A stretch of DNA of 64,000 bases from contig CM049316.1 in the NCBI GenBank assembly GCA_026874595.1, positions 69,553,676 through 69,617,675 of the forward strand, given 5' to 3'. Below are positions 1-14,080 of the stretch, piece by piece (position 1 is the first letter of the stretch; every line of letters starts with the position of its first letter). The notes under the pieces were generated by a model. The model was given only the letters and a program-made list of their open reading frames with translations. It was not told where the DNA came from and did no database searches. The position numbers and the translations under genes are program-made. Origin of the DNA: Sipunculus nudus. Lineage: Eukaryota; Annelida; Sipuncula; Golfingiida; Sipunculidae.

Positions 1-384
1 TATTGCGTCGTCGCTTAAAGTGACGTCACAAGCCTCATTGCCGATTTAGGCCGATACCAGCAAGAGTGGTTCAGTAAATTGATCTTTATCTCTAGGACTG
101 GGAAAGAGGTCGACATAAACCAAGACTTGCTACTGCCCAGTGCTACCAAGGGCCGATTCGCAATGCTAACTGCCCAGCATATGTATTAAATATATGTCCT
201 CATAGTGAAGCCATATTGTCCTTGTCAAACAATTTTTAAACCGTCTGAAATTCCTTACATAATAATTTAGAAAGAAACATTTAAGTCTTGAAATAAATGC
301 ATTTGTTCTTAACCTAAAACATAAACGTATGCATCATTATATTACTTGTGAATATCAATTGAAAACATAATGTTCAAGAATTCA

Positions 385-436
385 GTCCATTGCTTCTGCA
401 TGGTATCATTGTCCATTGCTTCTGCATGGTATCATT
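385..436. repeat. perfect 26-bp tandem duplication (2 copies)
   Basis: Two head-to-tail identical 26-base units, 385-410 and 411-436, each beginning gtccattgcttctgcatgg. Probably slippage or a small local duplication. Confidence 0.95.
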
Positions 437-1762
437 GATTACAAAAATTTCCGTATGTAAGGACAAGCGCAGAATATTTAAAGGCAGCCATAAAGTGGTA
501 TACACAGATAGCATCACTGGTCACTGTTCTTCTCAGGGTGTAACGATTTGGGCCTTGGGGTCAACATTTCCAGAACTGTCTCAGTTGCTATAGTATGTAT
601 GCACAATGATTCGGTTTTCCTTTGTATTTCCTGTACTCCTCTGGAGCCACTTGACATGTACATACTCTGAAAGCTACCGTATTCTCCATAATATGTTATA
701 TGAAACTTAGCGATTTTCAATTTTTAAGAAAGAAATAGAGATCTTTTTATAGACTGTAACTCGGCTTTATATTTTCTGTTGTGTTTGAAACGCGGTTTCA
801 GGTTTTTCCAAGTTGGCTTTTTAGTTACCTTTTATTTACTTACGAAAAACATATCATTTTTATTAACAAGCACTTAAGCAAAGGATTATTACCTGGAAAT
901 TACGGACGGCATGACTTAGAGGAACGGATTATATCGTGTGTTGGCGGGGTCCTTAAATGATACCTTCACAAGTCTATACATAGTTCATCAAATTCAATTA
1001 TCTTTCAATGTTCCACGAAAAATTACCCTAGAGTTTATTCAAAACTGACATGTCAAGCTAAAAATGTGCCATCGCAAATGGACTTCCCACACCGGCGTGT
1101 ATTGACATTAACATTGTTAGTTATCGAAGTCCCAGACACAAATACAATATAAGGTTAACTCTAAGCCGGATGTAAGAAAGCATCGAAATCTTAGACAAGA
1201 GGCTCCCAGCCGAAGTCGAGCCTATCTTTTGGCTGTGGGCAAAAAGGATCGATTTATACAATGGAAGTCAGCATTACAACAGCAAGAGAGAGATATGGCG
1301 TACCCAATCTAGCTGAACCGACAGTAGGAATGAAATAAACATGCCTGTTTCTCTCAGCAGACGACTTCGCTTTGCATCCGTGGGACCAATACACGTTTGA
1401 CGTAAAGACCCCTTGAAACCCACTGGCGCTCAGCCGTAAAGACCCCAAATAAACGGAAACTGCTGTCTGTAACATATAACAGGTGCTGATGATTTCTCCT
1501 CCGTCTCGCTATCAGCTTTTTTATGTCAATGACTTTGTTAAGACTATATTCTTACCTCTAGGTTCACGGAGAAATGTCAGCTCTCAGACATGTACCTTCA
1601 AGGAGTTACATGTTTCAGGCCAAGGGGTTCTGTGTATGCAGTACTGAGACAAATTTGTAGATCGAGGGGGGAAGATAATACGATTAATATTCCTGAAAAA
1701 GTCTATACATATACATATTTAACTATGTATACAGTGATGTACGCTAGTTCATTATGTATTAA

Positions 1763-1789
1763 AATATATATACATATATACATATAAAT

Positions 1790-1843
<54 letters not shown>
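1763..1843. repeat. (TA)n microsatellite
   Basis: Nearly pure alternating TA with a few interruptions (tacata, taaata). Confidence 0.95.
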
Positions 1844-1846
<3 letters not shown>

Positions 1847-2463
1847 ATGTGTCTATGTATAAGAAGATTACAAACGTATTATACACTCAATATATTACAA
1901 CATATAATCCATATATTCTAAAATGAATGTTGTATTAATTGATGGCAAATCAATATAATTATTGTTAATTGTATTTTAATAAGGTTTAATCGAATAAAAG
2001 ATGGTTGATAAATGTAGAAGCAACTTAAATATTTCAAGTATTTATCTTAAAGCATTCATCACCTCTGACCTATTATTCCGTGAAGACTATAACTAAATAA
2101 ACAGATGAAATAGGTTGATAGTATCGCCTCCTCACCTTGGGAGATGCCCCGGGCTATCCTTAAAGGTGTGCCTGTGTAAACCACGAGACCGAGATGAGCC
2201 TAGTAATTAAACGCAGGATGTAAGATGTGAGCACAGCTTTCCTTCCAAAGCCTCAAGCGATCTCACCCCTCACTGTGAAGCTCTAGGATATAATTATCAT
2301 CCAAGGACTCGATTAATTATTGTCTGAGCATTAGTTGCCTAATCTAAATAATATTGAATGATTATACTTTAATTAAGATAGGATTGTGACCGTTTACTTG
2401 TCTGTCTGTCTGTCTGTTTAATTGTCTGTCTTGATCTCTTCAACTTAAATTGATTTAAGATTG

Positions 2464-2465
<2 letters not shown>

Positions 2466-2504
<39 letters not shown>

Positions 2505-2944
2505 TTAAGATTGTAATTTTTTAAGTGTGCAATTATGATTTCTTCTAATCCATCGTTTCTTTCTTTCTTTTTCTGTGTGTTTAAGATTGTAAGTGTTTAA
2601 GTGTGTAATTATACTTTCAGGAACACTTTGAGGATGTTAGTTAAAGCGATTTATTCTGGAAGATGGCATAATATGTATTTTAGGGCAGGTCATGTTTAGG
2701 AGTCACACATGAGCAATCCATTATTTGTATCTATTTAGTGGAATTGTTTTTTTTTCTATTATGGGGATGGGATAGGGGTTAAAATGACTAATTTGAAGGT
2801 CAACAGAATTTTGGTAATGGATTTGTATTGCATAAGGTACTTTGTTTTCCAATGAGCGTTTGTATATTTTTTGTAATGTACCAATGCGGTATGAATATAT
2901 ATTATTGATTAATAAAAAAAGTGTGTAATTATGATTTCTTCTAA

Positions 2945-2981
<37 letters not shown>
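2466..2981. repeat. two (TC)n tracts with a duplicated flank
   Basis: (TC)n tracts at 2466-2500 and 2949-2981. A flank of about 31 bases reading aattatgatttcttctaat and ending in ccatc occurs at 2523-2554 and again at 2919-2950, directly next to the second tract. The two copies differ at one visible base (gtgcaatt versus gtgtaatt), so the block appears locally duplicated. Confidence 0.8.
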
Positions 2982-2984
<3 letters not shown>

Positions 2985-5227
2985 ATTATATATCATTATT
3001 TTTTTTATTAATGCAGAGGAAAAATGTTATTTCATCATTGCATTAACAATAATACCCGCCCCCCCCCCCCCCCATGACCAATTAAAAGCGCTAAATCCTG
3101 ACAAATTTATAAAAATTACAAAATGGATGTTGCTTTCAACATTATCTTTCGTCATGCAGAATAGTCACGCAGCGACTGTTAAAAAAGGCTGTTATTGATT
3201 AAGTTCTCGGCCATGTTGGTAAACAGCGCCACTTTTAGTAACAAAACATTTATAGGTGAGAGAACGTCGATGAAATGGCTCTGTTTTTTGTCCTGAATCA
3301 CTTCATTGATATCCTGTTATTGTCAACACCTGTTTCGTTTCTGGTCACGTGATCCGATGGAGCATTTGTTGCACTAGATTTATTCCATTATTTTTCGACA
3401 TGCGACTTGTGACATCCAGGATTGAGTGTGATCCGGGTGTAAATGTCATCCCTGATATGCGGTTTTTAGTAATGTGTCAGGATACAATAAAGATTTGGGA
3501 TGAATCTATCTGCAGAGCGAGTTTGGTGGCAAAGGGAGTTGTATCGGTTAAGTTTAAAGCAAAGTAACACTTATCTGAACCATGCCCAAATGCCGAAATT
3601 ATAGTAGGATCATATGTAACATTTCATAAATATTTAGCCTCATTTCAGAAAATTTCCGATTAAATTTGATATTGAACTTACAACCCCGAGAGTTCTACTG
3701 ATATCTGTGAAATATTTATTGTTTATATTTCTCAACATTCGTCTTTAATAACATAATAAACTCAAAAACGATAGGCTCATTTAGTTAAAAATTTTAAAAA
3801 AATGTTCACCATGCATTTTATTTCCTTGAATTTTGTTTGAGGGGACACCTGTTACTTTCTCTTCAGAATAAAAAATAAGAAGTGTAAACATAATTATTTC
3901 TAAGAATTGGTCCAACAAACGGAGGAAGCCAAATTATTTTCTTATTCGGACGTAATACCTTAAATGTTATATTCCTTGAATACAATCACTAGATACTCAC
4001 CACTCTCTCAACCTCTAAAAAACGTCCGTGTGAACTCCATGTCGTCACCCTGATTAACTGATATAGAATGGAATATTTCACCTGATACACATTACTTCTA
4101 GATGAACTGCAAATTTTGTATATTGTGCCCAGCTTCGTCCCGACATATTGTGTAAAATTCGAAATGATGGATCATACATAAAGAATCACGCATATAAAAA
4201 CACATCACACACACACACATATATATATTAATATTTATATTTCTGTAAAACTTTGGTCAGGTTGTGCAATGCCATTAAAAATGAAAACTCCTTTGTTCGA
4301 CACGCCAAATTTTTCCACAAAGTTCACTTTCTTTTTTCAATTTATTCATTTCAATACATGTTTTCCTTGACGGAAGAATATCAATTATGATGATTTAAAT
4401 AGATACAGAGTCACCTAAAACGCCATAGTAAACAAAATTATAAACAAAGAAGAGTAATCATTATATGTAGGATGAATATTTTAATTTTTTTTTTATTTGT
4501 TTAGAAATTGAATAAAAATGTAAGTAATGCTAAACTTATCAAATGGTGGGATCTTCGGTGCAAAATCCTTAAGCTTAAGTAGCTCTGAATGAAGATTCGG
4601 GCCGTTCATTGCAAACATTATATCGTAAAAAGCGGCAGGGGTCACATAAACCTAGCTTGGAGGTTATACTTGCGTCGTTGGTTGTTCCGTGCGAAGAGTA
4701 CATTCAGTTGTCGACACCTAGTTAACTCCCGGCCGTGCTTTGAAACGAGAACGGTTTTTAATGCCATAAGCGATGTGTAAGTGTTAACCGCAAAGCCGTG
4801 AAATATTATGCCACACGTTAATGGAACAAGCTGTGACAAAAAGGACGCAGGTCACTTGCAATGATTAAAGGAGTGGCGGCATTCTTTGAAGAAATTATCA
4901 GGATGGGGTTATTTTATATACCTTGATGGAATGTATTCCTTTGGTGTCGAGGAGAAAATTCCTGGGAATGCGACAGCTTTGCCAGTGTTCACTGTGTCTG
5001 AGACCTTATCTCTCGTAAAGCAAGACGTTATTTTTAAACCCCTCCCCCGATCAAGCGCCCGGTGCTTCTGAATGCTTCACGTTCCCGTGTCTTCCTCGTC
5101 TCCCTGGTTTCCAATTCAATTTTTTTTCTTCTTAATTTTCCAAGTGCTTAGCTGTGTACAACAGATAAGGAATTCTGGGGCTATTTATTTGATAATGTAA
5201 ATACATGTGATCTCTCATTCTCTTTAT

Positions 5228-5253
5228 CTGTCTCTCTCTCTCTCTCTCTCTCC

Positions 5254-5309
<56 letters not shown>

Positions 5310-5345
5310 TTCTTTATTCATACAAACATACATTCATACATATAA

Positions 5346-5404
<59 letters not shown>
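5228..5404. repeat. compound (TC)n-(TA)n-core-(TA)n microsatellite
   Basis: (TC)n to 5260, (TA)n 5261-5307, a unique core with the words tcatacaaacatacat and atataaatgtgtg, then (TA)n 5353-5404. The same order of blocks and a similar core recur at 14998-15202. Confidence 0.85.
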
Positions 5405-5408
<4 letters not shown>

Positions 5409-6043
5409 ATGTAGACGGAGCCTGCAAACCTTCGCCGGAATCAGGCTTTCATGATTGTACCACTTCCATGTCTCAGTAACCTAGGTTGTTTTGGCGAATT
5501 ATATAAAATAACCCTGAACCCTGCCTCAAAACTTCACCTTAATTTGTTTATTACGTTTATGGTTGTGTTGCTAACATACAAAACAACGAACAAAGGGAAA
5601 CAAAATACCTTCGCCATCCAGCTGAGGTATAATAAAGCAACTACATGGAGTTGTGGCCCTTACCATTATGTTAACGCTTCCTTATTCCTGACAGAACTGG
5701 TATATTTAAAAGATACGAAAACAGAACTCTCTGCATAACTTCGTGCTAGCTGTACTGGGTCAAGTTAAACTGGCTGAGCTTCAAGTGCCCTTGCCTACAG
5801 AGGAACACTTCGAAACATTTCACAACACTTTGAAATTGTTATTAGTAGAAACACTTTCTACATTAGCCCTATGAAGTGTTTTTATCTGAAACCTTAATTC
5901 CGTTCATATTATTCACTATTTATATCTCTCCAAGGGTTTCAGGTTTTATATCACGACCGAACTATAACAAAAAGATAAATTTATTTTCCAATACCTCCAT
6001 AGTAGTTTAGGCTATAAAAAATCCTTATTTGCTCATACTTCAA

Positions 6044-6225
6044 ATTTGGCCTGGACAATCGAGTTGTAACACACTCGGCTCTCTCTCCTGGCGACCTGAG
6101 TTCGATTCCTGGGGTGGCAGTGAGGGTGGGTTGTACTGCTCCGTCCACGGTCGGTGGCTTTTTCAGAGTTCTCAGGTATCGTCTACCCCTACAGACTATC
6201 AATACAACAAAAGTCTGTCGCAATA
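6044..6225 (+). mobile_element. tRNA-derived SINE (family 1)
   Basis: A tRNA-like head contains an internal RNA polymerase III B box at 6098-6109 (gagttcgattcc), as in tRNA T-arms. It is followed by an unrelated GC-richer body ending near 6225. No flanking target-site duplication was identified, so the limits are approximate. This is not a functional tRNA: the arms do not form a clean cloverleaf. Confidence 0.6.
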
Positions 6226-7589
6226 GTTACCATAACTATTCATTCAAAATAGGTGAAATAAATACCGTTTAAATTAATTTATTCAACTTTTAGTAGGCAT
6301 TCTAACATAACTTTTAAATCACATTTGACTGGATACGACTGGAACACAACAAAATTAAAAATTTATTATATTTTTAATCTTGTCGCAAACTGGTTTAATA
6401 TCCAATATCAAATATTTACCCTATAAATTCAACCATGACTTATTTCAGTTGGCTTTCAGCAATGGTTGTGTGAAGTAACGTAAATGCAAGTTTGTAAGTG
6501 ACACTACAGTGTGCATGCAGTTCAGGAAGAAAAATTCCTTCAGTCAATGAAAATGTAAATCAAAGATTAAATTCAATCAAACAATCAGATATGTCCTGTA
6601 CTATTCACATTTATGTCAATATTTCTATTCTACTGCATATATTATGATAATCGATTTTTTTTCAGGGGAACCTCAGACAGTTCGAAAATAAAAAAAAAGG
6701 CTGGGTCACAATAGGTTAAACCCGAATCCAACCCCTCTACCTTCGATTTACCGCTGAGGACGTTAGTGAGAATTTGTAAGGTTATTTCGAGTGTTGCGCT
6801 TATCTCTACAGCTATGCAAATAGTCACTCGTTGTCTTATTTATATCCTTAGTGACGTTTTTGTAAGGGTCGCAGGGCCACATATTGACGTTAGCGTATAT
6901 ATAGCGGCCACGTGGTGATCAGCTGAGGGCCTAGGCAGCGATAAAAAAAAACGTTGGTGCAGATGGCCGGTCTGACGGGAGTTTTACACATAATCTAGAT
7001 ATGTTTGTGTGTGCTCCTGTATACATCTTTATCAATAGACATTTGAAAGTATCAATATATATATATATATATATATATGTACATGAATTCGTTGAATCAT
7101 AGCATATGTGTAGGACCACTGTATCACTACCGAGATTTGTGAACATTTTTTCATCATTCCAAGACCTACATGTCCCTCCGTTCATAAAATAAAAAAAACA
7201 TTTACAGTATATATTTTGATAACTATGTATATATTTATAATTATTTTAACAATAAAATCAGAAAATCTATGCAGGAGCTTAGAAACAAACATTTTATTTC
7301 GAAAAGAGGGGCGTATACTTTCTATTCCACATTGCATCAGTTGTACATCGCTATTCGTAAAAAGACAAGCATGATAAGATATAAGGTATTTAAAGCAGGG
7401 TTCGAATACCCCAAAGTTTAAAAAAAAGACTTTCTGCTGGTGTAAAAGGTGTGAAACTCTATCAGTTATCCAGTTCTGACACCACTCAAATCTCAGCTGC
7501 ACCAGGAATTTATAGTTTCTGTCCAAATCTGGCTAGACACGGCTCTGTAAATACCGATACAATACTTTTTAAATACAAATACTTGTCAG

Positions 7590-8146
7590 CTCATTCTTTT
7601 ACTTGTAACATCCCGTTTAGACTATGGTAATGCCCTCCTGATCAAAACTCCTAAGTGCAATCATAGGTAACTCCCACATGTGTAGAATACCGAGGCCAGA
7701 ATTGTTACCAGATCTTCTAGGTCAAGTCACCCGTGTTACAATCCCCCCATTGGCTTCCGGTTGAGGAGCGGATTTAATATAATGTTGTCTTCATGACCTT
7801 CGAAGCCCTTACATAATCTAGCCCCTAATTAAATCAAAGATATGTGCATATACACCATTTAGACAACTTAGATCTAGTCACACAGGGTTACTGACTGTGC
7901 CAAAGTTGAGAACAAATCTTGTTGGTGTCAAAGTTTTTAGTAATTTTACTCCTGGTCTCTGGAACTCTCTTCCTTTTGAGGATATGGTTTGTAATTCCAC
8001 CTAAAAGGGCTTCTTAAAAAAAATTTTATAAACATATTATGTATATTACTTTATGTCTTTTGTGCAGCGCAGCTAAAGATTTATTGTAAAGGATTCTTGC
8101 GCTGTATTAATATGATAAATAATTTAATAATAAAAATAATAATACA
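7590..8146 (+). mobile_element. CR1/L2-group LINE 3' end, 5'-truncated and decayed
   Basis: Conceptual translation on the plus strand, with stops, shows the conserved tail of the reverse transcriptase ORF: LLLVTSRLDYGNALLIK near 7592, then EARIVTRSSRSSH near 7695, and a terminal GLWNSLPFE near 7955. It ends in an (ATAATAA)-type microsatellite tail at about 8110-8146, typical of L2/CR1-like insertions. Several in-frame stops show the copy is old. Clade assignment between CR1, L2 and related groups is not possible by eye. Confidence 0.8.
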
Positions 8147-10618
8147 CTGAGAGTGTTCTATTAGTCCAAAGAATTTTACCCTTGGCCACAATCATGCGTT
8201 TCACTTCTCTCACTGAATTAGTTGCAAACTTATCAGTTGACGGGTTGTAAACGTAATGCAGTCAGATATGAAAAGTGTATTCAGAGGCGGTGAAACATAA
8301 ATTATAGGGCCACCTTCCAATGTCTAGCTGAACAACGGAACATCACGATCTGAAGATTTCCCTTCGGTTAGCCATTGTTCTTCCCTGTCAGCAACGATAT
8401 GCAGTACGCATGATGGTTTTTGTGCGGTATACCGACTGCCTGATATTCGGGGCAAATCGGCAACATTTCCTAAAATTCGGACGGTCCTGACTGTAACAAC
8501 GTCAGTCCAGATTCAGTGGTCAAAATGCACGTGTTTTATAGCCAATCCAAGCACCTGGCAATCTACAAGCTATAGCAGGGTTGAATAAGGCCCACAGAAA
8601 TTTGGACAAAGTCTATTAATATTAGAGTTCCGATTTTTGTCGGTACGAATTTAGTAGTAGCTGATTCACCGAACCTTTTTTTTCCACTGCCCGAAATCAC
8701 TGATATTGTTTCAGAAGAGTCGGCCGACCGAAATATTTAGGCATTCCAAATACGCATATTTCAGGTATTGAAACTGCATGAATATATTATATCTTACAAT
8801 CAAAGATTTGTCACTTTCATTGAATCGGTCGGTCGTTCACCTGAGCTATTGTCAGAATTTCTTATTCAGTGACGCCTCGGTTATTGTTGCCTTTTACTTT
8901 ACAAATTTACTATGGCAAATAATATTACGAACATGTTTGGAGGAGTCTATAGGTTGACCTGACAGCGGTTCTCGGAAGCACATAGACGCTTTCCCCATGT
9001 AAATGCCACTCGGACCAACCACGGACACAAGAGTCCAATTCCATTATGTTTGAAAGATAACATAATCCAAAACAGCTCGGCTCGTGTAACAAGCTCAAGC
9101 AAAAGTACGCTTTCATTAGGATTCTGAACGGGGCTATATTGATAATATTTTATTTATTTAGCATCACATATCAATGTTATTTATCACCAACAAGCTTGCA
9201 TCCATCCTGTGACGTCAATGAATATCAAGAAATCTAATCTCGCGAGAATAACGTTAAGAAACTCAGGTCTGTTGCTGTCAAGTTTTTTTTTTGCTTCTAA
9301 CTTTGCGTCCACAAGACTTACAACACGCCAGGTCCATAAATACATACTAATTAGATGGTATTCATATTACTGAAAATGCCTTCCCTTTGAATTCTAAACA
9401 GAATCATATGTTCCTAGTGTGACAGATTCTTTACGTAATCCAGGGGTTTGGCTGATATACTATGTACTTTCCGAAATCAAATTATATATGGTAACTTGAT
9501 AAGGGAGCGAACTCAACCAGCTCAAGACGTGGCATGACGTGAATATTAACACAAGGATTCTACTTTGGAGGCGGAAAAAGAAAAAGTGTTTCTGTAATCT
9601 TGCAAGAAGAAGAATTTTCAGTTTGCCGTCCTTCGTCGCAAATCTGTCATGCATCCATAGTAAAAGATATAAGATATGACGACTTCATTTTCACTCTAGT
9701 TTTAACGTGGAAAATATGATTTTAGACATTGAAACAGATACTTTATCCGGTTAAAGTGGACTTGGTGTTTCGGCGAATTGAAATATGTTATGCGCCCTCT
9801 GCTAAGAAAGGTCATGATATTTTTAAACATTTTATAATTTCCCAGCTGACCATTTAGGGTATTGAAATTCAATAATATTTGTCAATTATAATACTTACCA
9901 ATGTGAATAAGATGAGCCTATGGTTAATTTATACTTTAAAAAAAAATCCAAATACGACTAGGTTTCATAATGTGTTTCAACTTGTTAAATATTCATATTT
10001 TATAGTTATTCTATATGTTCCTGTTTACTTAATTCTGATCCTCTGACAGACAATTGTATATTTATACTTTTCAAAATCATAAAATAAACATCATTTTCCC
10101 ACCTGCCGCGCCAACATAACAGTTGTCTCCATGATGTATAGTATATACATGCCCTGACACTGGACGAATTAAATTTTCATATTAATACAGTAGGAAGAAA
10201 AGGTAGGTCCGCAGTAAAGGGCGGGAAAACTTATGATAGGGCATATAAAGGTCAGTTACGGGTTTCTCATTTCCTAAAAGTGGTCCGGCCACATCCTGAA
10301 AAGTCAGATAGGTTATTAAACATAGTGATTCGCGGATTCCAGCATGTACACAATTTCCTGGGTGAAATCAAATGCATAAATCAACTGACAGCCCGCACGT
10401 CATCCAGCTAAGTAATCTAGCCATATGTATTGCGGCTGCGTACTTTGGAAACTTCAGCTGTTGAGGGGAATCCCCTGTCAGCAGTTTTATCAGTTTGTTA
10501 ACCACGTCCAAGATTGTTATAAAGCTGAGTTAAACCATAGTAAGGATGTTAGGCTTTACTTTACTTCCTTAACTGGTGCCTTTATTAACCAACTTGCTTA
10601 AACTCACTATATATATAT

Positions 10619-10691
<73 letters not shown>

Positions 10692-13175
10692 ATTTGTACT
10701 GGTTCTTTCATTTAAAATTGAAATTGGTTTATATGGGGAGTACATATTAAAGTTGAGGCCAGAAATAAAGAACATCTCTGTACATCTCTGTATTCTTCTA
10801 TATGCATTCTGCATTATCTAATGACCCTGATACATTCAATTCATAACCTAACAAGTATCTCTCTGTATTAATGTTTCACTTGCACAATCTATATGCTTCT
10901 GAAATTCATATCTATGTCAGACTCTATATCTTCTCTCTCGCTCTCTCCCTCTCTCCTCCCCCCCCCTGTTGTTGGTTACCCTAATTGCCTCCGCTGTGAG
11001 ATGGAGATCGTCTACAGCCAGAGGTACTGGTGTTTGTCCAGGTGATTTGGAGGTCTGGCAGCTTCTGATGGGAGAATGGAGTAACAAGGGGGTTGTGTAT
11101 CTAGCAAATAACGATGGTTCCAGGGGCTATGGCCGTCGTTTTCAAGGCTGCTAGCTGGTTACAGGGGCCATGTCCAATTCTTGTTAGGTGTCAGTCTTCA
11201 TGTATTAAGTAGAAGCCCAGCTTTACTGAACGTGTCTCAAGAGCGTCTTACAGCACTGAGGCAGTTTTAGAAAATGATGAAAAGTCTGAGAAAAGATACC
11301 GTTTAAAACTTGGTTTGTTATAACCTTTTCTATATGGTGTTTTTTAAGTCCATGGCCGAGACTTTCATTAAAGTACCAACACTGATCGCAAATGATAAAA
11401 ATTTTTGGAAAATATATTGTTGTAAAATGTTTTTTGCAGTCATTTGTACGATATTGTAATCATGTTTTATAGTATAGGAGCGAGACTGTCGGCACCTGAT
11501 CTTTGTAATTATTGAAGATGAACTGTTAAAATGTTAAAGTACACAATCATTTTTTATATAAAGGTGACGCATGGAGCCTGAAAATCCGACAAACCATATC
11601 AGTAGTTGTATAGTCCGTTTCATCCCTCTCATGTCCACCTGTTTTTTGCTATTTTAATTTTTATTAATTACATTTCAAGGGAAGCAATTATAGTGTAGAG
11701 GATTAAAGGGCTTCATTTTCAACAAGGTAAATAAAATAACTACCTTACACCTTATTTAAGAAATAGAATTATTTGAAATTATGAGAAATCAGTCTACAGT
11801 TTACAACATATATAACCCTCTAATTGCTGTCAAAATCATTGGTCACATGCAAAACAGCTCAGTTGATAGCTGCTGATAAGATGATGTCATGTTAACACTC
11901 TAAAAAATATAACACGCTAAAAAAATATGGCTACTCATGCAGGGACACATCATATGTGCCATTTCATTGTGAAGAGACTGAAAAATTTTGAAACATAAAC
12001 TTGGGATTTATTGTAAAATTCTAAATTGCCACATTAAGTTGTCATTTCCATACGTAGTTTTCAAGAAAATTATTGAAAAATGGAAACTTTTAAGAAAAAT
12101 GTATGCAAAAAAACAGGTGGACAGCGAGTGGTGAAACGGAATATAACTCCTCACAAACAGAATGGCAAGGACGAGTTGTCTTCGAGTTGGCCACAAACTG
12201 TGTTTGTTTGAAAAATGAGCAGAGATTACTGTTGAACAGACCAAGAACTTTTCCATTGTCTGAGGTTCATCTTCTACAAATATCTGTCAAATACTCTTAT
12301 TCCCCAGGACAGGCCAGACTAAACCGTTGCCAGGGGATCCTCATTAAAAAAATCATTGCTGTTCTCCTTCGGCCCCATGGCTCCCAAGACCAATTTGTGT
12401 CCAACTAAATGTGGGGACTGCCATTTGGTAATATCCAGCCATAAGATGTTATAGCACATCTATATAATAGATGGGTTTCTTTAATTTTATATTGTACATT
12501 TTCCTGCCTGTGTTTCATTAATTATTATGTCATTATTCATCGCCTTTTCCGCTCTAGCGAGCTAATTCTGTATTCTATCTACATTTCTCTTTTGTGTCAT
12601 TTTTTGTGAGACGTGCTTATGAAATTAAGAGCAATCAGTAGAGCTCATACTCCCCCCTCCAAAGCACATATGACAAAAGGTGGAAATAATCAGACTCTAT
12701 AGAAAAATAATGAAATTCACTTGTCTCAAAACATATTCATTTGCCATTCAGAATGTTCTTTCACTTTCCTTTAATGAAAACGTGTCTGAAACTAGATGAC
12801 AATCATAAATACAAAGCGCGAAATACGTCTGGCCGACGTGCAGACATTTAACCAACAAAGAAAACAAGACCGATCTAGGCTGCAGACTCTTGTCATCTTA
12901 TCATCTGGGAAGTGCAGCATGGACTACAGTTTAATATTTATTAAATCCAGTAAAAATCCTATTTAGTCTGTATGCTAGATATCGAACATCCTTCCTTGAG
13001 TAATTATAGGGACAGAACTTGCGTACAAATTCGAAGTGAAATGTGTTGTAGGTACAGGTCCGGAAAATCATAATTAAAGACATGCCGACAGTCCGCGATA
13101 CCTTAGGGTGCGACGCAAGAAGCTGGCTTGTTAAAAACTTACTAGTTGGCTTATATATACTCTCTGTTCTTGCAG
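8147..13175. other. intergenic or long intron of the RGK gene
   Basis: No supported exon seen. It contains a long (TA)n tract at 10606-10687 and a (TC)n/poly-C block at 10930-10968. Since the RGK exon at 13176 starts with a split codon, at least one upstream exon must exist; this span is probably part of that intron or lies upstream of the gene. No G1 P-loop coding segment was recognised. Confidence 0.5.
10606..10687. repeat. (TA)n microsatellite
   Basis: Alternating TA of about 80 bases with one phase break (ataatata) near 10629. Confidence 0.95.
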
Positions 13176-13258
13176 ATGAATGGGGAGAAAAGACCGTATC
13201 AGTGTTACTGGACGGGGAGGAAACAGTGATGGATATCATAGAAATACAGAGTGACCAG
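13176..13258 (+). CDS. RGK-family small GTPase, internal exon (partial gene)
   Basis: Exon of 83 bases between a good acceptor (ctctgttcttgcag at 13162-13175) and donor (CAG|gtaggt at 13259). It starts with the last two bases of a split codon and ends on a codon boundary. It encodes DEWGEKTVSVLLDGEETVM... and ends DIIEIQSDQ. In RGK proteins (Rad, Rem, Gem) this segment spans the switch I/beta-2/beta-3 region: the pattern of a short acidic residue run, V.LDGEE and a non-canonical G3 replaces the DTAGQ of Ras. Here the usual DxWE-type G3 is itself altered (EIQSD). The preceding exon(s) with the G1 P-loop were not found. Family call rests on its joining in frame with the two downstream exons. 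Confidence 0.75.
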
Positions 13259-13903
13259 GTAGGTTCAAGAAATGAAGTTCATTTAGGTAAAGAGATTCGG
13301 ATTTCCGAGGTTCCACTGTACCACAGTTTTACGTTTCAGCTGTGATACACTTTAAGAAAAGACAGCTTTATAATACTTTGTGCTGGTTTTGGGAGCTTTT
13401 ATTCAACGTTTAAACGCTTTCAGTTCGGTAAAGTTCCACATGTATTTTAAAAATAAATAGACTTACAGAAATTCCCTGCTAGCGGTTCAGCACAAAATAA
13501 AATGCACCTTCTCAAAGCTTTGTCCAGACAGAATGGCTGAAATTTGTAAAACTGGTACTCCTAAAGCCTGCGCGCCTACAAACTGCGTTTAGTAAACGCC
13601 TTCGGCGGTGAAACTCATTGGATTATATCTCGACACCATCCATTATGCTTCAAAATGGAGTTTGTTTCATTGTTATGGACATTCTGAAATTAATAGTTTG
13701 CACCAAAGTATAGGAATAAAAATTAAATGTCACATGTACCATATTAACAAAACGAAGTGGTTTAAACCTCATCTGCCTAGCCTTTTGCTCTAAGAAAACA
13801 AACGTAATAAGAAAACTCACTGTCGCCATGACTTTTACATTTTCCGATCATATTTAGCTTATTATCCTGCCCAAGTGTATATGTAGCCAGGGGATTAAAC
13901 AGG

Positions 13904-14080
13904 GGCGGATCCAGGATTTAGGAAAAGGAGGGGTCCAATCCAGGAGGACTAAAGACAAAACCTATTAAAAGTCCCCATGTCCGGAAAAGGACAAAAGATC
14001 CGGCAACTTAACAACAGGTAGGCGTGACTAAAAAGGGGGAGAGTCCGAACCCCTTGGTCGGATTTTAACATCCATCACCT
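13904..14080 (+). mobile_element. fragment of a GGCGGATCC-type repeat
   Basis: Starts caggggcggatccaggattt, the same end motif as the insertion at 43636-44455. Lies inside the RGK intron. The other end was not defined, so this is only a probable non-autonomous DNA element fragment. Confidence 0.4.

Larger units (their letters stand above)
1..6043. other. gene-poor region with microsatellites
   Basis: I see no supported gene here. Open frames are short, and those of 80-95 residues mostly run through (TA)n or (TC)n tracts. The stretch holds a 26-bp tandem duplication, several microsatellites and a poly-C tract at 3059-3073, listed separately where useful. The upstream exons of the RGK gene at 13.2 kb could lie in this region or before the window, but no P-loop coding segment was recognised. 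Confidence 0.6.

Noticed and set aside
5207-5479. 90-codon frame
   Set aside because: Translated (TC)n and (TA)n repeats.
7380-7410. T-arm-like gggttcgaatacccc suggesting a tRNA gene
   Set aside because: No matching A box, acceptor stem or cloverleaf could be built around it.
12103-12408. 101-codon plus-strand frame upstream of the RGK exons, tested as a candidate RGK first exon
   Set aside because: No P-loop (GxxxxGK[ST]) or other RGK feature is present.
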